Assembly (NCBI RefSeq): GCF_000189255.1
Contig: NZ_AEVS01000073.1
Location: 30,046 to 94,045 of the forward strand
Direction of reading: 5' to 3'
DNA: 64,000 nucleotides
Source: Vibrio brasiliensis LMG 20546
Lineage (GTDB): Bacteria > Pseudomonadota > Gammaproteobacteria > Enterobacterales > Vibrionaceae
Below are positions 37,281 to 46,307 of this stretch, in pieces (within the stretch, counting starts at the first letter, position 1; each line of letters begins with the position of its first letter). A program made the position numbers and the translations under genes. The notes below the pieces were generated by a model. The model was not told the origin of the DNA, made no database searches, and saw nothing but the letters and a program-made list of their open reading frames with translations.

Positions 37281-38012
37281 CTATTCATATTTCTCGATCA
37301 AAACTGAAATTCGCCCAGATTGCTGCAGTGATTTTAGCCCGGTATTGAACGCTGAAATAATACGTTCTTTGTCTGGGTGATCACGGCTGACAGCGATGTA
37401 GAGTGGGTTTTCTGCTAATGGATTTTCAACCAACGCGAAATCAGCAATATCGAGATTATTGTTTTTTACAAACCAGCGGAAGAACAACTTATCGGCAACC
37501 AGAGCATCAATTCTGCCGACTTTGAGCTTCTTAATATTGGTCTCGAGATTATCGGCATCTAAGCGATCAAAATCGTTAGAGCTCATAAACGCATCATCGT
37601 AGGCATAGCCTCTGAGTACGCCGATTCTCTTCTGGCTTAGGCTCTTTAATCCGTTGTATTCAAATGAATTATCCTTAAGAGTGACAAAGACTAAAGAATT
37701 GATCAGATAGGGGTCACTGAAATAAAGGTATTCCAACCGCTCACTACTTTTCCAAACGGTCAGAGCAATATCGTAGCGTTGAGTCGCGACTTCTCGCAGA
37801 GCTCTGCTCCATGGTTTGATGGTATGTTTTAATTGATAACCTTGAGCTGCAAAAGCTTCCGAGACAATCTCATGCGCAACCCCGTTAGTTTCCTGCGAAT
37901 CAATGACATAGGGGGGCCACTCATCCTGAATCGCCCAAACAACATTGGCATGTACCGCAGCACTGACTGAAAGTAGATACAACGTGAATACAACAAGAAT
38001 ACCGTTCTTCAT
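37281..38012 (-). CDS. Periplasmic solute-binding protein, family 3, first of a tandem pair, 243 aa
   Basis: A paralogue of the next gene with the same landmarks (DEWPPYVIDSQETNGVAHEIV; TIKPWSRALREV; SDPYLINSLVFVT). The signal peptide ends near AAVHA. The pair arose by tandem duplication followed by clear divergence. Co-expression is expected from the 2-bp gap; no transport genes adjoin. Confidence 0.85.
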   Translation of the reverse strand: MKNGILVVFTLYLLSVSAAVHANVVWAIQDEWPPYVIDSQETNGVAHEIVSEAFAAQGYQLKHTIKPWSRALREVATQRYDIALTVWKSSERLEYLYFSDPYLINSLVFVTLKDNSFEYNGLKSLSQKRIGVLRGYAYDDAFMSSNDFDRLDADNLETNIKKLKVGRIDALVADKLFFRWFVKNNNLDIADFALVENPLAENPLYIAVSRDHPDKERIISAFNTGLKSLQQSGRISVLIEKYE

Positions 38013-38230
38013 GCTTCACCCTCGTTCAACATACTAATAGCAATTGTAGTCAATAATGGCGAAGCTAACGGGCTAGAAGGTTTGATTGGGTCTCAAGCTA
38101 TCGAATAGGGAAGGGGGCAATTTTCGCTATTTTTTGAGCTATTCCTCTCGCCATACTGCGATTCTCTCTCTACATTCGCTTTTGGTGTGGTATATTCCCA
38201 CTTCATATTTTTACAGATTTGAGCTTTAGT

Positions 38231-38440
38231 ATGTCGATCAACCTGTCTAACCTTTCGGCTAGTGAGAAAAACAAGATTGAGCTTGATAAGCAAGCGTCGT
38301 TTTTGGTTTGGAAACTCCGTGAAGCTAAAGCTGGCCCTGATGAAATCGATCAGGCTGCTGCGAAAATCGCAGATGACGAAGAACAAGCCTCATTTTTAGA
38401 GTCTGTAGCCAAATATAAACGAGTAATGGGCGTGGCATAA
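38231..38440 (+). CDS. DUF3283-like small protein, 69 aa
   Basis: A small helical cytoplasmic protein matching the Vibrio family I recall as DUF3283 (SASEKNKIELDKQASFLVWKL, AKAGPDEI, FLESVAKYKRVMG). The ATG at 38231 gives the usual MSINLS start. Function is unknown. Together with the next gene it keeps a Vibrio chromosome 2 arrangement near rctB. Confidence 0.75.
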   Translation: MSINLSNLSASEKNKIELDKQASFLVWKLREAKAGPDEIDQAAAKIADDEEQASFLESVAKYKRVMGVA

Positions 38441-38533
38441 AACGCTCATTTCCTCAGCAAATGTCAGAAATTGAAAAGCTGACACGTTTTGCTAAAATCC
38501 TTCGCAATAAATTGAATTAGAGAGAACATCCCG

Positions 38534-39250
38534 ATGGGAAGAAGTTTTGAAGTGCGCAAAGCCTCAATGGCTAAAACTGCAGGCGCAAAAATTAAAGTTT
38601 ATTCCAAATACGGTAAAGAAATTTACATGTGCGCGAAAAATGGTGGTGCAGACCCAGACATGAACTTGTCTCTAAAGCACCTAATCGCTAAAGCGAAGAA
38701 AGACCAGGTTCCTGCGCACGTTATCGACAAAGCGATCGATAAAGCTAACGGCGGCGGTGGTGAAGACTACGTTCCAGCACGCTACGAAGGCTTTGGCCCA
38801 GGCGGCACTAGCGTGATCGTTGACTGTCTGACGGACAACGGCAACCGTACTTTCCAGGATGTTCGCCAGTGTTTCGTTAAAACAGGTGCGAAAATCGGTG
38901 TTGAAGGTTCAGTTTCTCACATGTTTGATCACCAAGCGGTATTCCAGTTCAAAGGCGAAGACGATGAAATCATTCTTGAAACGCTGATGATGGAAGACGT
39001 TGATGTTACTGATGTTGAGCTAGAAGATGGTGTCATCACTGTATTTGCTCCTCACACAGAATTCTTCAAGACTAAGACTGCGCTTAACGGTGCATTCCCA
39101 GATCTGACTATCGATGTAGAAGAGATCACTTTCGTTCCTCAGACTCACACTCCAGTAGCGGGTGAAGATGCTGAGAAATTCCAGAAGTTCCTGGATCTTC
39201 TAGATGACTGTGATGATGTTCAGCAGGTTTACCACAACGCTGAACTGTAA
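38534..39250 (+). CDS. YebC/PmpR-family protein, 238 aa
   Basis: A YebC/UPF0082 family member. In different bacteria the family has been described as a DNA-binding regulator and as a ribosome-associated factor that relieves proline stalling. The sequence begins [19 protein letters not shown], with a middle [22 protein letters not shown] and an acidic C-terminus. It is closer to the shorter YeeN-like branch than to canonical YebC (MAGHSKWANIKHRK). It is followed by a strong bidirectional terminator. Confidence 0.92.
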   Translation: MGRSFEVRKASMAKTAGAKIKVYSKYGKEIYMCAKNGGADPDMNLSLKHLIAKAKKDQVPAHVIDKAIDKANGGGGEDYVPARYEGFGPGGTSVIVDCLTDNGNRTFQDVRQCFVKTGAKIGVEGSVSHMFDHQAVFQFKGEDDEIILETLMMEDVDVTDVELEDGVITVFAPHTEFFKTKTALNGAFPDLTIDVEEITFVPQTHTPVAGEDAEKFQKFLDLLDDCDDVQQVYHNAEL

Positions 39251-39265
39251 TCTTTACAGATTGAA

Positions 39266-39295
39266 AAAACCGAGCCTTAGTGCTCGGTTTTTTTA
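39266..39295. terminator. Bidirectional terminator
   Basis: AACCGAGC (39268-39275) and GCTCGGTT (39282-39289) form a stem flanked by A6 and T7, so it can serve both the YebC-family gene and the convergent DUF2798 gene. Confidence 0.92.
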
Positions 39296-39529
39296 TGCCT
39301 GTGGGGTAGGGGGAGTACCTGCTAACCAACTGGAAAGTTTGCGTACCTGTGGAAGTACCGTCAGATTGAGTGTCAGAGCGACTGGCCAGGCAATAATGAA
39401 GCTATCAAACCAGATCGCGGGCCATAGGTGATTAAAGCCAAGCTTATAGCCAGACAGTAGACCTGACATGATGATTGCCATGGTTAGCGATGATAGTAAT
39501 GCTGAAACCCAAAACTGTTTGCGACTCAT
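39293..39529 (-). CDS. DUF2798 small membrane protein, 78 aa
   Basis: Two hydrophobic helices (about residues 7-27 and 39-60) in the pattern of DUF2798 proteins (FWVSALLSSLTMAIIMSGLL; FIIAWPVALTLNLTVLPQV). GGAG stands before the ATG at 39529. Function is unknown. It is divergent from the LysR gene, which may regulate it. Confidence 0.8.
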   Translation of the reverse strand: MSRKQFWVSALLSSLTMAIIMSGLLSGYKLGFNHLWPAIWFDSFIIAWPVALTLNLTVLPQVRKLSSWLAGTPPTPQA

Positions 39530-39612
39530 AATTTGTGCTCCTCTGCTTGTTGTTATGTTGTAAATAAGGATATAACTATCCAATAGTGAAAAAAATAAGC
39601 AGGTTTAGAAGT

Positions 39613-40518
39613 ATGAATTCCATATTTGGAAATATTGATGACCTCTATCTGTTTTGCAGTGTGGTTGAACAAGGCTCTTTGCTAGCCGCGTCGAAAAAGC
39701 TACAACTGCCAGTATCGACGATGTCACGTCGTCTTTCCGCGCTTGAACAGCGAGTAGGGACACGTTTGCTGGAAAAGAAAGGCAGAGAGCTGGTTGCAAC
39801 GCAAAGTGGCTTAGAGGCCTTTGAGTTGCTTCGTAGCGGTATGGAATCGATCGAAACAGGTTTTGGTCAGATGCTCAGTGAGACACAGGAAGTCTCCGGC
39901 AATATTAAACTGGCGATTCCGCACAACTTTTATCGTGCCTTTGTTGGTGAAGTGGTAGAGCAGTTTCTGGTTGATTACCCGAAAGTGACGCTCGATTTGG
40001 TACTCAGTCAGGAGCAGGTGGTACCTCAGACCGATCGCGATTTATTGATTACTTTCGATCTGGCGCAAATGGATGACATGATCGCCAGACCTCTGTTCAA
40101 AGCTCATCATGGCTTCTTTGCCAGTCCGGAGTATCTGGCTAAGGTTGGTCCGATTAACGACCTTAAACGGTTAACTGAGCTAAATTGGGTCAGCGTTGAT
40201 CATGTGGTCGATATCTCCGTTTACGAGCAACAGGATCTGGTTGATGTTATTCAGGTCAAGCCCAAGCTGATTGTTAACGATATTCTCGCTGTTTGCGGCG
40301 CGGTTGAAAAAGGACTTGGCGTTGCCTCTTTACCTTTCAGGCATGTTCATCAAGGTATGAATATGGTGCGGGTGCTGCCCCAATATCAACGTAGCGCCAG
40401 ACAGGCTTATTTAGTTTACAAACAGCGTCGTTATCAGCCGAAAGCATTGAGTTTGCTGGTTGAGCGCTTAATGAGTGGCGTAGAGAAGATGCAAAAACCA
40501 CAGCGCTTTACAGTGTAA
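39613..40518 (+). CDS. LysR-family transcriptional regulator, 301 aa
   Basis: An N-terminal winged helix (LYLFCSVVEQGSLLAASKKLQLPVSTMSRRLSALE) and a C-terminal ligand-binding domain of the periplasmic-binding fold. The chosen ATG at 39613 puts the HTH at the usual distance; a GTG at 39586 is possible. It is divergent from the DUF2798 gene, its probable target. The final codons and stop (TTT ACA GTG TAA) form part of a parS2 site. Confidence 0.93.
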   Translation: MNSIFGNIDDLYLFCSVVEQGSLLAASKKLQLPVSTMSRRLSALEQRVGTRLLEKKGRELVATQSGLEAFELLRSGMESIETGFGQMLSETQEVSGNIKLAIPHNFYRAFVGEVVEQFLVDYPKVTLDLVLSQEQVVPQTDRDLLITFDLAQMDDMIARPLFKAHHGFFASPEYLAKVGPINDLKRLTELNWVSVDHVVDISVYEQQDLVDVIQVKPKLIVNDILAVCGAVEKGLGVASLPFRHVHQGMNMVRVLPQYQRSARQAYLVYKQRRYQPKALSLLVERLMSGVEKMQKPQRFTV

Positions 40519-40519
40519 A
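40507..40519. other. parS2 site overlapping a stop codon
   Basis: TTTACAGTGTAAA, an exact consensus match, encodes the last residues and stop of the LysR gene. Confidence 0.9.
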
Positions 40520-40564
40520 ACTGATTCTGATAACCACAAAAGGCTGGTGGAATACAGTGAGAAA

Positions 40565-40602
40565 AACAAAATGGGAGGCCAATACAGCTCTCCCATTTTA
40601 CT
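40565..40602 (-). terminator. Terminator of the cymEFGH-type operon
   Basis: AAAATGGGAG (40568-40577) and CTCCCATTTT (40590-40599) pair perfectly; T-rich sequence follows on the minus strand. Confidence 0.85.
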
Positions 40603-40624
40603 CCGTTTAGTGTGCCAGAGTCGC

Positions 40625-41428
40625 TTACTGAGGCTGACGCTTCATATCGTCATGAACCATGGCATTGTCCAGTTCGTGGATTGTACCGATACGCACACGT
40701 TTTTCCGGTGCCAGCTTTTCGTACTCAGTGAGATAGATATCGCTGTGAATGTGCTCGGCAATCATTTTCACCAACAGACGATTGTTGGTATATAAGCCTA
40801 CGGTCTCTTCTCGATGAGAGAACATTAAGCCCTGCTTCATATCGGCAACAATCATAAAGCGGTGGGAAGGATACTCGGTCTCTTCATTATCTGAGCGAGC
40901 GTAGAGCTCAATTTTTGGATGAGGTACCGCGATGCGATTAAATGAGAAGGCGATAATTCGCACTCCACGCTCAGCCGCCTCAATCAATTCTGCCGAGAAT
41001 CTTGGGTCAAGTTGGAAGTCGGTGTTGAGGTAGATTTCTACCTGAGCTAACTCGATCACCTCTTTGGCTTTCTGGACTAAGTTGTCGATACCAGTGACGT
41101 TGTACACAAACTCTTTTTCCTCAGTGAGCATCATTCGTGACAACTCTTTCTTAAGGATATGGATGTTTTCTACGGTACTCTTTTCGATCTGGTTAAAGAT
41201 AAGCTCTGGAGATTTGGCTTCGTACTCTTTAGTGTCTCCATCGGACATAAAGATATACCCATTTTTGTATAGGTTATCGATAGAAGAGTAGACAGAAGAA
41301 CGCGACAGAGAGATATCTTTCGCGATTTTGTAGCCACTGGCACAACCGTTTTTGAGAAGGTTGATATAGACCAAGGAATCCGTTTTCGTAAAACCAAAAT
41401 TCATCAACTTAGTAACCAAGTCTGACAC
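40625..41428 (-). CDS. TrmB-family transcriptional regulator, 267 aa
   Basis: An N-terminal TrmB winged helix (GFTKTDSLVYINLLKNGCASGYKIAKDI, SRSSVYSSIDNLYKNGYI) is followed by a coiled coil and a C-terminal effector domain like that of sugar-responsive TrmB proteins. The best start is a GTG at 41428 with AGAGGA seven bases upstream; the longer frame begins at a TTG. As the last gene of the cyclodextrin operon it is the likely local regulator, responding to a maltodextrin or cyclodextrin. It sits where cymJ is in Klebsiella oxytoca; homology to CymJ is not established here. Confidence 0.88.
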   Translation of the reverse strand: MSDLVTKLMNFGFTKTDSLVYINLLKNGCASGYKIAKDISLSRSSVYSSIDNLYKNGYIFMSDGDTKEYEAKSPELIFNQIEKSTVENIHILKKELSRMMLTEEKEFVYNVTGIDNLVQKAKEVIELAQVEIYLNTDFQLDPRFSAELIEAAERGVRIIAFSFNRIAVPHPKIELYARSDNEETEYPSHRFMIVADMKQGLMFSHREETVGLYTNNRLLVKMIAEHIHSDIYLTEYEKLAPEKRVRIGTIHELDNAMVHDDMKRQPQ

Positions 41429-41485
41429 GGTTTGTCCTCTAAAATTATTCAATATTGTGTTCCACTTTGGTTAGATTATCACTGG

Positions 41486-42385
41486 TTAAGCTCTAAGCCT
41501 AACTTGACGTGCAAGTAGTTGCGCTTTTGTTTGAACTGCTCCGTGAGCAATAGAAAAATCCTCGTAGGGCAGAGCCAGCATTGCTGGCAGCGGGGAGAGG
41601 TTGCAATAGCGACTAAGGGCAACTTTTAGGTCACTTGAGATGTGTGCATAGCGCGACACGCTGCCAAGTATTAGCAAGCTTCTTGGCAAGCTATTTTCGA
41701 TATGTGGCTTGAGTGCGCGAGCCAACTGATCGATGTAGCGTCGATAGGTACGTGCGGCAATAGGGTCTCCAGATTCTAATGCGCAAAATATCTCTTTTAC
41801 ATTGGCGCGTTTAAGCAGGATCTGCTCATATTGTCGCTCCAATCCAGAAACCGAAACAAACTGTTCAGTACAGGCTTCACTCGCACAACTGCAGCTAGTA
41901 ACGAGGCCATCAAGGACGAAGTCATAGTCCGGAAGAGCGACATGCGCCCAGGGTATCGAGCGCATGGTGCGTTGAGAAATACCTCGACGAGTTCTACTGC
42001 ATGAGTAAAGCTCGCACTCGTTATCGAGTACAACGCACAGCACTTCTCCGAGTTTTATCTGCGATAAGACATCAGGTGAACTCTGTAAACCAGCTTCGAC
42101 AAAGTTGCTCTTGCTGCAAGGGATTCGATAGTGCTGTTCAATCAGGGTGGGTAACGCCAATTGATGACGCTCAAGCCAGACTTGAACTTCCTCAGTCATC
42201 GCCAACCCAATCGAACAGAATGTACTGTATGCCCATTGGAAGTTGTCCACCAACTGAAACACCTGCTGTTTAACTTCCAGCGCGGTCTGATTAAGGCTTT
42301 GCTGACTGGAATATACGGTATTGAGCTGCTCATCAAGCACCGTCGCCTTGAGTTGAACTTTGTCTATCGAGATCCCCAGATGCAT
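41486..42385 (-). CDS. Degenerate ROK-family protein, 299 aa
   Basis: A ROK (sugar kinase/regulator) fold without an HTH. The ROK zinc motif is partly kept (CSCASEACTEQF, compare CxCGxxGCxE). The N-terminal phosphate loop, normally GIDIGGT, reads GISIDKV, and the catalytic END motif reads VEA. Kinase activity is therefore doubtful, and it may be a sugar-sensing protein. GAGGGG before the ATG at 42385 supports the start, 13 bp after the cyclodextrinase stop. In position it matches cymI of Klebsiella. Confidence 0.78.
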   Translation of the reverse strand: MHLGISIDKVQLKATVLDEQLNTVYSSQQSLNQTALEVKQQVFQLVDNFQWAYSTFCSIGLAMTEEVQVWLERHQLALPTLIEQHYRIPCSKSNFVEAGLQSSPDVLSQIKLGEVLCVVLDNECELYSCSRTRRGISQRTMRSIPWAHVALPDYDFVLDGLVTSCSCASEACTEQFVSVSGLERQYEQILLKRANVKEIFCALESGDPIAARTYRRYIDQLARALKPHIENSLPRSLLILGSVSRYAHISSDLKVALSRYCNLSPLPAMLALPYEDFSIAHGAVQTKAQLLARQVRLRA

Positions 42386-42398
42386 GCTTTCCCCTCGC

Positions 42399-44168
42399 TT
42401 AGTTGTACCAGTAACCGTAAGCCGGTAAACTGATGTCACGATTATCTAGCGTTACGCTGGCCGGAGAGTCGCTGTTGTTGATCAGGAAGCGTCTTGAGCC
42501 GCGTTGATAGCCGACAACGGTAGGATGGTGAGTCTCTAGCCAGTCGATGTATGGTTGATTAAAGCTGTCATCGCCTTTTCTTAGCTCGATCATTTGTTCA
42601 ATGAAGGCTTTGAAATCGAGCTCTGTCTGGTTCGGAGCCCAGTTCATACAGCGGCGGTTATCTTCAAGTCCCATGCCTTTTCTCCCTTCCATCGCGACTT
42701 CGCCGCCATAGTAAATGCAGGGAGCACCAGCTTGAGTGAACATAAACAGATAGGCGAGTTTCGCCCGACGAAGATCGTTACCGCAAAGACTAATTAAGCG
42801 AGTGGTATCATGGCTTTCTAGCAAGTTAAACATCGCTTCGTTAACGTTGCGTGGATAGGCCAGATAAGCGCCTGTGACAGTCTCCATAAACTGCTGTTTG
42901 TTCTGGGCATCAAGGGCAAAGTAATCGGTAATGGCCTGAGTCATAGGGTAGTTCATTAACGAATCGTACTGATCACCACGCAACCATGGCATACCTTCGT
43001 GCCAAATCTCCCCCAGAATGTAGCAGTCTGGTTTTACCTGCTTAACTACGTTGCGAAACTCGCGCCAGAACTGGTGGTCAACTTCATTGGCGACATCCAG
43101 TCTCCAGCCGTCGATGTCGAACTCTTCTACCCAGTAGCGAGCGACATCTAACAGGTATTCACGACATGGCTGATGTTCAGTGTTGAGCTTTGGCATCTCA
43201 AGTACGTTGCCAAACGTTTCGTAGTTGAAGTTCCAGCAGTCCCACTCCGATTTGTCAGTGTCGGGATAAACGGGGAACTGATTGATCCAAAACCAGTCTG
43301 CGTATTGAGATTTTTCGCCGTTCTTAACCACGTCTAACCAGAACGGATGTTGATCGCCGATGTGATTGAACACCGCATCGAGCATCACTTTCATGCCTCG
43401 ATCATGCGCCTCTTTAATCAGAGCTCTGAATGCTTCATTGCCGCCAAAGTGAGGATCGACATTGAAGTAATCAACCGTGTCGTACTTATGGCTGGTATTG
43501 GCAGTAAAGATTGGGCACAGATAGAGTCCGTTGACCCCCAAATTTTTAAGGTAATCGAGATGTTCGATTACGCCCCATAAATCACCGCCCATAAAGTTGC
43601 TTGAGGTAGGAACGCTTCCCCATGGCTCAGCATTTTTCGGGCTTATTTCTGGTCTGCCGTTGGCAAATCGTTCAGGGAAGATCTGATACCAAACGGTCGA
43701 CTTGGTCCATTGTGGAGTGACCAGAACATCTTTTGGATTGATATAAGGGAAGCAGAAGAAATTGCTTAGATTGCTCAGCTCAGTTTCTTCCGCTGCCTTA
43801 CTGTCTAAATCAACGGTGCGTTTCTCGCCAAACAGTATTTTTTCACCATCTTTGCCGTAGAGAATAAAACCGTAACGACTGCGGCGTTTAGGCGGTGTAA
43901 ACTCCGCAAACCAGTGGTCGTGATGTTCGGTGACACCTTCTCGTTCCATTGGAACTTCGTTGCCACCGACCCAGCCATGAGCATCGCTGCCGCCCAGGTT
44001 ACCACCGTCCAAGCCTCCTTCCGCCCAGCGGTAAGGGTCACCTATCCATAAGCTAACGCGCTCAACTTCGTCTTTGGCACATTTAAGTCTCAGGTGCAGA
44101 GTCTGCTCATCGTAAGCGTAGCTGTCCGCACTTTTAACTGTGTGTGTTAGTGAGCTTCGGGTAATCAT
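42399..44168 (-). CDS. cymH: Cyclomaltodextrinase / neopullulanase-type GH13 enzyme, 589 aa
   Basis: A cytoplasmic enzyme that opens and hydrolyses cyclodextrins and maltodextrins. There is no signal peptide. The N-terminal beta domain (about 1-125) is typical of GH13 subfamily 20, followed by the catalytic barrel with VMLDAVFNHIG, nucleophile in GWRLDVANEVD, acid in ILGEIWHEG and the transition-state Asp in LLESHDTTR. The length fits cyclomaltodextrinases. It is fourth in the operon after binding protein and permeases, as cymH is in K. oxytoca. Maltogenic amylase is the close alternative. Confidence 0.9.
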   Translation of the reverse strand: MITRSSLTHTVKSADSYAYDEQTLHLRLKCAKDEVERVSLWIGDPYRWAEGGLDGGNLGGSDAHGWVGGNEVPMEREGVTEHHDHWFAEFTPPKRRSRYGFILYGKDGEKILFGEKRTVDLDSKAAEETELSNLSNFFCFPYINPKDVLVTPQWTKSTVWYQIFPERFANGRPEISPKNAEPWGSVPTSSNFMGGDLWGVIEHLDYLKNLGVNGLYLCPIFTANTSHKYDTVDYFNVDPHFGGNEAFRALIKEAHDRGMKVMLDAVFNHIGDQHPFWLDVVKNGEKSQYADWFWINQFPVYPDTDKSEWDCWNFNYETFGNVLEMPKLNTEHQPCREYLLDVARYWVEEFDIDGWRLDVANEVDHQFWREFRNVVKQVKPDCYILGEIWHEGMPWLRGDQYDSLMNYPMTQAITDYFALDAQNKQQFMETVTGAYLAYPRNVNEAMFNLLESHDTTRLISLCGNDLRRAKLAYLFMFTQAGAPCIYYGGEVAMEGRKGMGLEDNRRCMNWAPNQTELDFKAFIEQMIELRKGDDSFNQPYIDWLETHHPTVVGYQRGSRRFLINNSDSPASVTLDNRDISLPAYGYWYN

Positions 44169-44184
44169 AAATTAGATCCTGTTA

Positions 44185-45018
44185 TTATTCTTTTACTGCA
44201 CCACTCACTAAGCCTGTGGTGATGTGTTTTTGAGTCGCAACAAAAAGCAGAGTGATCGGTATTGCTACCAGCAGAGAGCCTGCGGCAAACAGAGTAAAGT
44301 TTTCTGCCGAGTTAGAGGTGATCCAACTGAAGATGCCGATAGCCAGAGTCATTTTCTCTTCGCTGCGTAAGATCAGAGTTGGCAGAATGAAGTCCATCCA
44401 CGGGCCAGTAAATGACACCAGAGCGACAAACACCAAGATCGGTCTCGCCAGAGGTAAGATGATCTCGATAAAAATAGTCATATGACCTGCGCCGTCGATT
44501 TTTGCCGCCTCATCGAGTGACGTCGGAATCGCATCGAAGTAGCCCTTCACTAACCAGGTCATAAACGGTAGCGAGCCAGCGACGTAGACAAACAACAGAC
44601 CTGCATAGGTATCGATCATGTTGAGTTTCGATAGCAGAATATAAATCGCTGTCATCGATAAGAAGGCAGGGAACATCTGCAATACCAGCACACCCATCAA
44701 GACATTGCGTTTACCTTTAAATCGATAGCGTGAGAACACGTAAGCGGTCATGGTGACAACCACCAGAGAAATCAGCATATTCGCTGTCGCCAGGGCGAAG
44801 GTGTTGAGATACCACTGTAGGTAAGGGGTATCCTGAAACAGTGCCACATAATGCTCTAGTGAAAAGCTCCAGCCGGAAAATGACGAGCTGAACATATTGC
44901 TGCCCGGTTTGAACGACGCTAATACTGTCCAGATAACCGGCCCTAAAACCAGTAACGCATTGGTTAACAGGAACAGATAGACCAAGCCTGTGGCTAATTT
45001 TTGCAACAGAAACTTCAT
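44185..45018 (-). CDS. cymG: ABC transporter permease, MalG/CymG type, 277 aa
   Basis: An inner-membrane permease with six predicted helices and the EAA loop EAAKIDGAGHMTIFIEIILP, which contacts the ATPase. It overlaps the upstream permease gene by one base (TAATG). With CymF it forms the channel for cyclodextrin uptake. Confidence 0.9.
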   Translation of the reverse strand: MKFLLQKLATGLVYLFLLTNALLVLGPVIWTVLASFKPGSNMFSSSFSGWSFSLEHYVALFQDTPYLQWYLNTFALATANMLISLVVVTMTAYVFSRYRFKGKRNVLMGVLVLQMFPAFLSMTAIYILLSKLNMIDTYAGLLFVYVAGSLPFMTWLVKGYFDAIPTSLDEAAKIDGAGHMTIFIEIILPLARPILVFVALVSFTGPWMDFILPTLILRSEEKMTLAIGIFSWITSNSAENFTLFAAGSLLVAIPITLLFVATQKHITTGLVSGAVKE

Positions 45019-46304
45019 TACTTCATCCCCACATCATCGTTAAACGAAGACATCCGTCGGAACTGCCAGATTGCAATCACTGACAAGAACAAGAAAATAA
45101 TTATCGAAATCACAGAGGCGATTTGGTACTGCTGGAAGTCGAGTGTGAGTTTGTAAATCCAGGTAATTAAGATGTCGGTATGACCAGCAAATCGGTACTC
45201 TGGGTTGATCGGTCCGCCTTCGGTTAACAGGAAGATTGCGCCAAAGTTGTTGAAGTTATGGGCAAACGTCATCACCAGAGAAGGGGCGACCTGATGCAAC
45301 ACCATCGGCAGGGTGATTTCCCTGAACTGCTGGAACTTGTTGGCACCATCGACCTCACTAGCCTCGTAAAGGTCTTGAGGAATATTGGTTAAGGCTCCTG
45401 AAATAAGCAGCATGAAGTAGGGTGCACCGACCCAGACGCTGACCGCTATCACCGTGATTTTCGCCATCCATGGATCGGAGAGAAAAGCAACGGAATCAAA
45501 GCCCCAGCTATTCAGGGTCGCGTTAACCGGGCCCACCCCATTTAACAGCAGTCGGAACATCAGCAGAGTAACGAAAGCGGGAATCGCATAAGGCAAGATA
45601 AAAACGAAGCGCCACGCTTTTTTCGCTTTGATGTTCTTGTTGGACAACGCCAGTGCCAGTACAAAGCCAAAACCACAGGTGCAGATAGTCGCCAGAATGG
45701 CCCACATTACTGTCCAGGTCGCAACGCCAATAAAGGTATTCGACCAAATTCTCAGCTCAAACAGGGCGATAAAGTTCTTAAACCCGACCCAGTCAACCAA
45801 GTTCCTTGGCGGAATATGATGAGGCGCTGAGTAGTTGGTAAATGAGACCAGTACCGTAATGACAATCGGCATAATGATAAAGGCGATACTGGTTAACATT
45901 GCTGGCGAAAGAACCAGCAAAGCAAACTGTCTGTCATATATCGCTTTGATCTGCTCGGACGCTGACAGCTGACACGGCTGGCAGGACTTGGCATCATTGA
46001 TGTTGAGTGCGTATAAGCACAGAAAAACAAACACGGCGATCAGAGCAATCACACCTTCAACCAACAGGAATACAGAGTGATCGCCCTGAATGATGGTAAA
46101 GCCTTCGCGTGTCTGAGCTACATCGCCGAGAGTAATGAGCTGCTTTAACGCCAGGCTAAGCTCTGGAATGCTAAAGATAAAAAGTAGCTGAATGAACAAC
46201 CAAACCAAACCTTTTACCCAATGACCCTGACGCATTTGCGTCAGGCCCATGATAAAAACTGAAGCGTTGATCATTGGTTGCATTCGAGTTTGAGACAACA
46301 ACAT
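45018..46304 (-). CDS. cymF: ABC transporter permease, MalF/CymF type, 428 aa
   Basis: A permease with an N-terminal extension of about two hydrophobic helices (residues 33-50 and 80-100) before the six-helix core; this extension is typical of MalF-like proteins. The EAA loop is EASEVDGANKFQQFREITLP. It starts 3 bp after the binding-protein stop and overlaps cymG. Confidence 0.9.
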   Translation of the reverse strand: MLLSQTRMQPMINASVFIMGLTQMRQGHWVKGLVWLFIQLLFIFSIPELSLALKQLITLGDVAQTREGFTIIQGDHSVFLLVEGVIALIAVFVFLCLYALNINDAKSCQPCQLSASEQIKAIYDRQFALLVLSPAMLTSIAFIIMPIVITVLVSFTNYSAPHHIPPRNLVDWVGFKNFIALFELRIWSNTFIGVATWTVMWAILATICTCGFGFVLALALSNKNIKAKKAWRFVFILPYAIPAFVTLLMFRLLLNGVGPVNATLNSWGFDSVAFLSDPWMAKITVIAVSVWVGAPYFMLLISGALTNIPQDLYEASEVDGANKFQQFREITLPMVLHQVAPSLVMTFAHNFNNFGAIFLLTEGGPINPEYRFAGHTDILITWIYKLTLDFQQYQIASVISIIIFLFLSVIAIWQFRRMSSFNDDVGMK

Positions 46305-46307
46305 CTC

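Noticed and set aside
38093-38386. A minus-strand frame of 97 codons over the DUF3283-like gene
   Set aside because: It is the antisense shadow of a recognisable gene and has no family resemblance.
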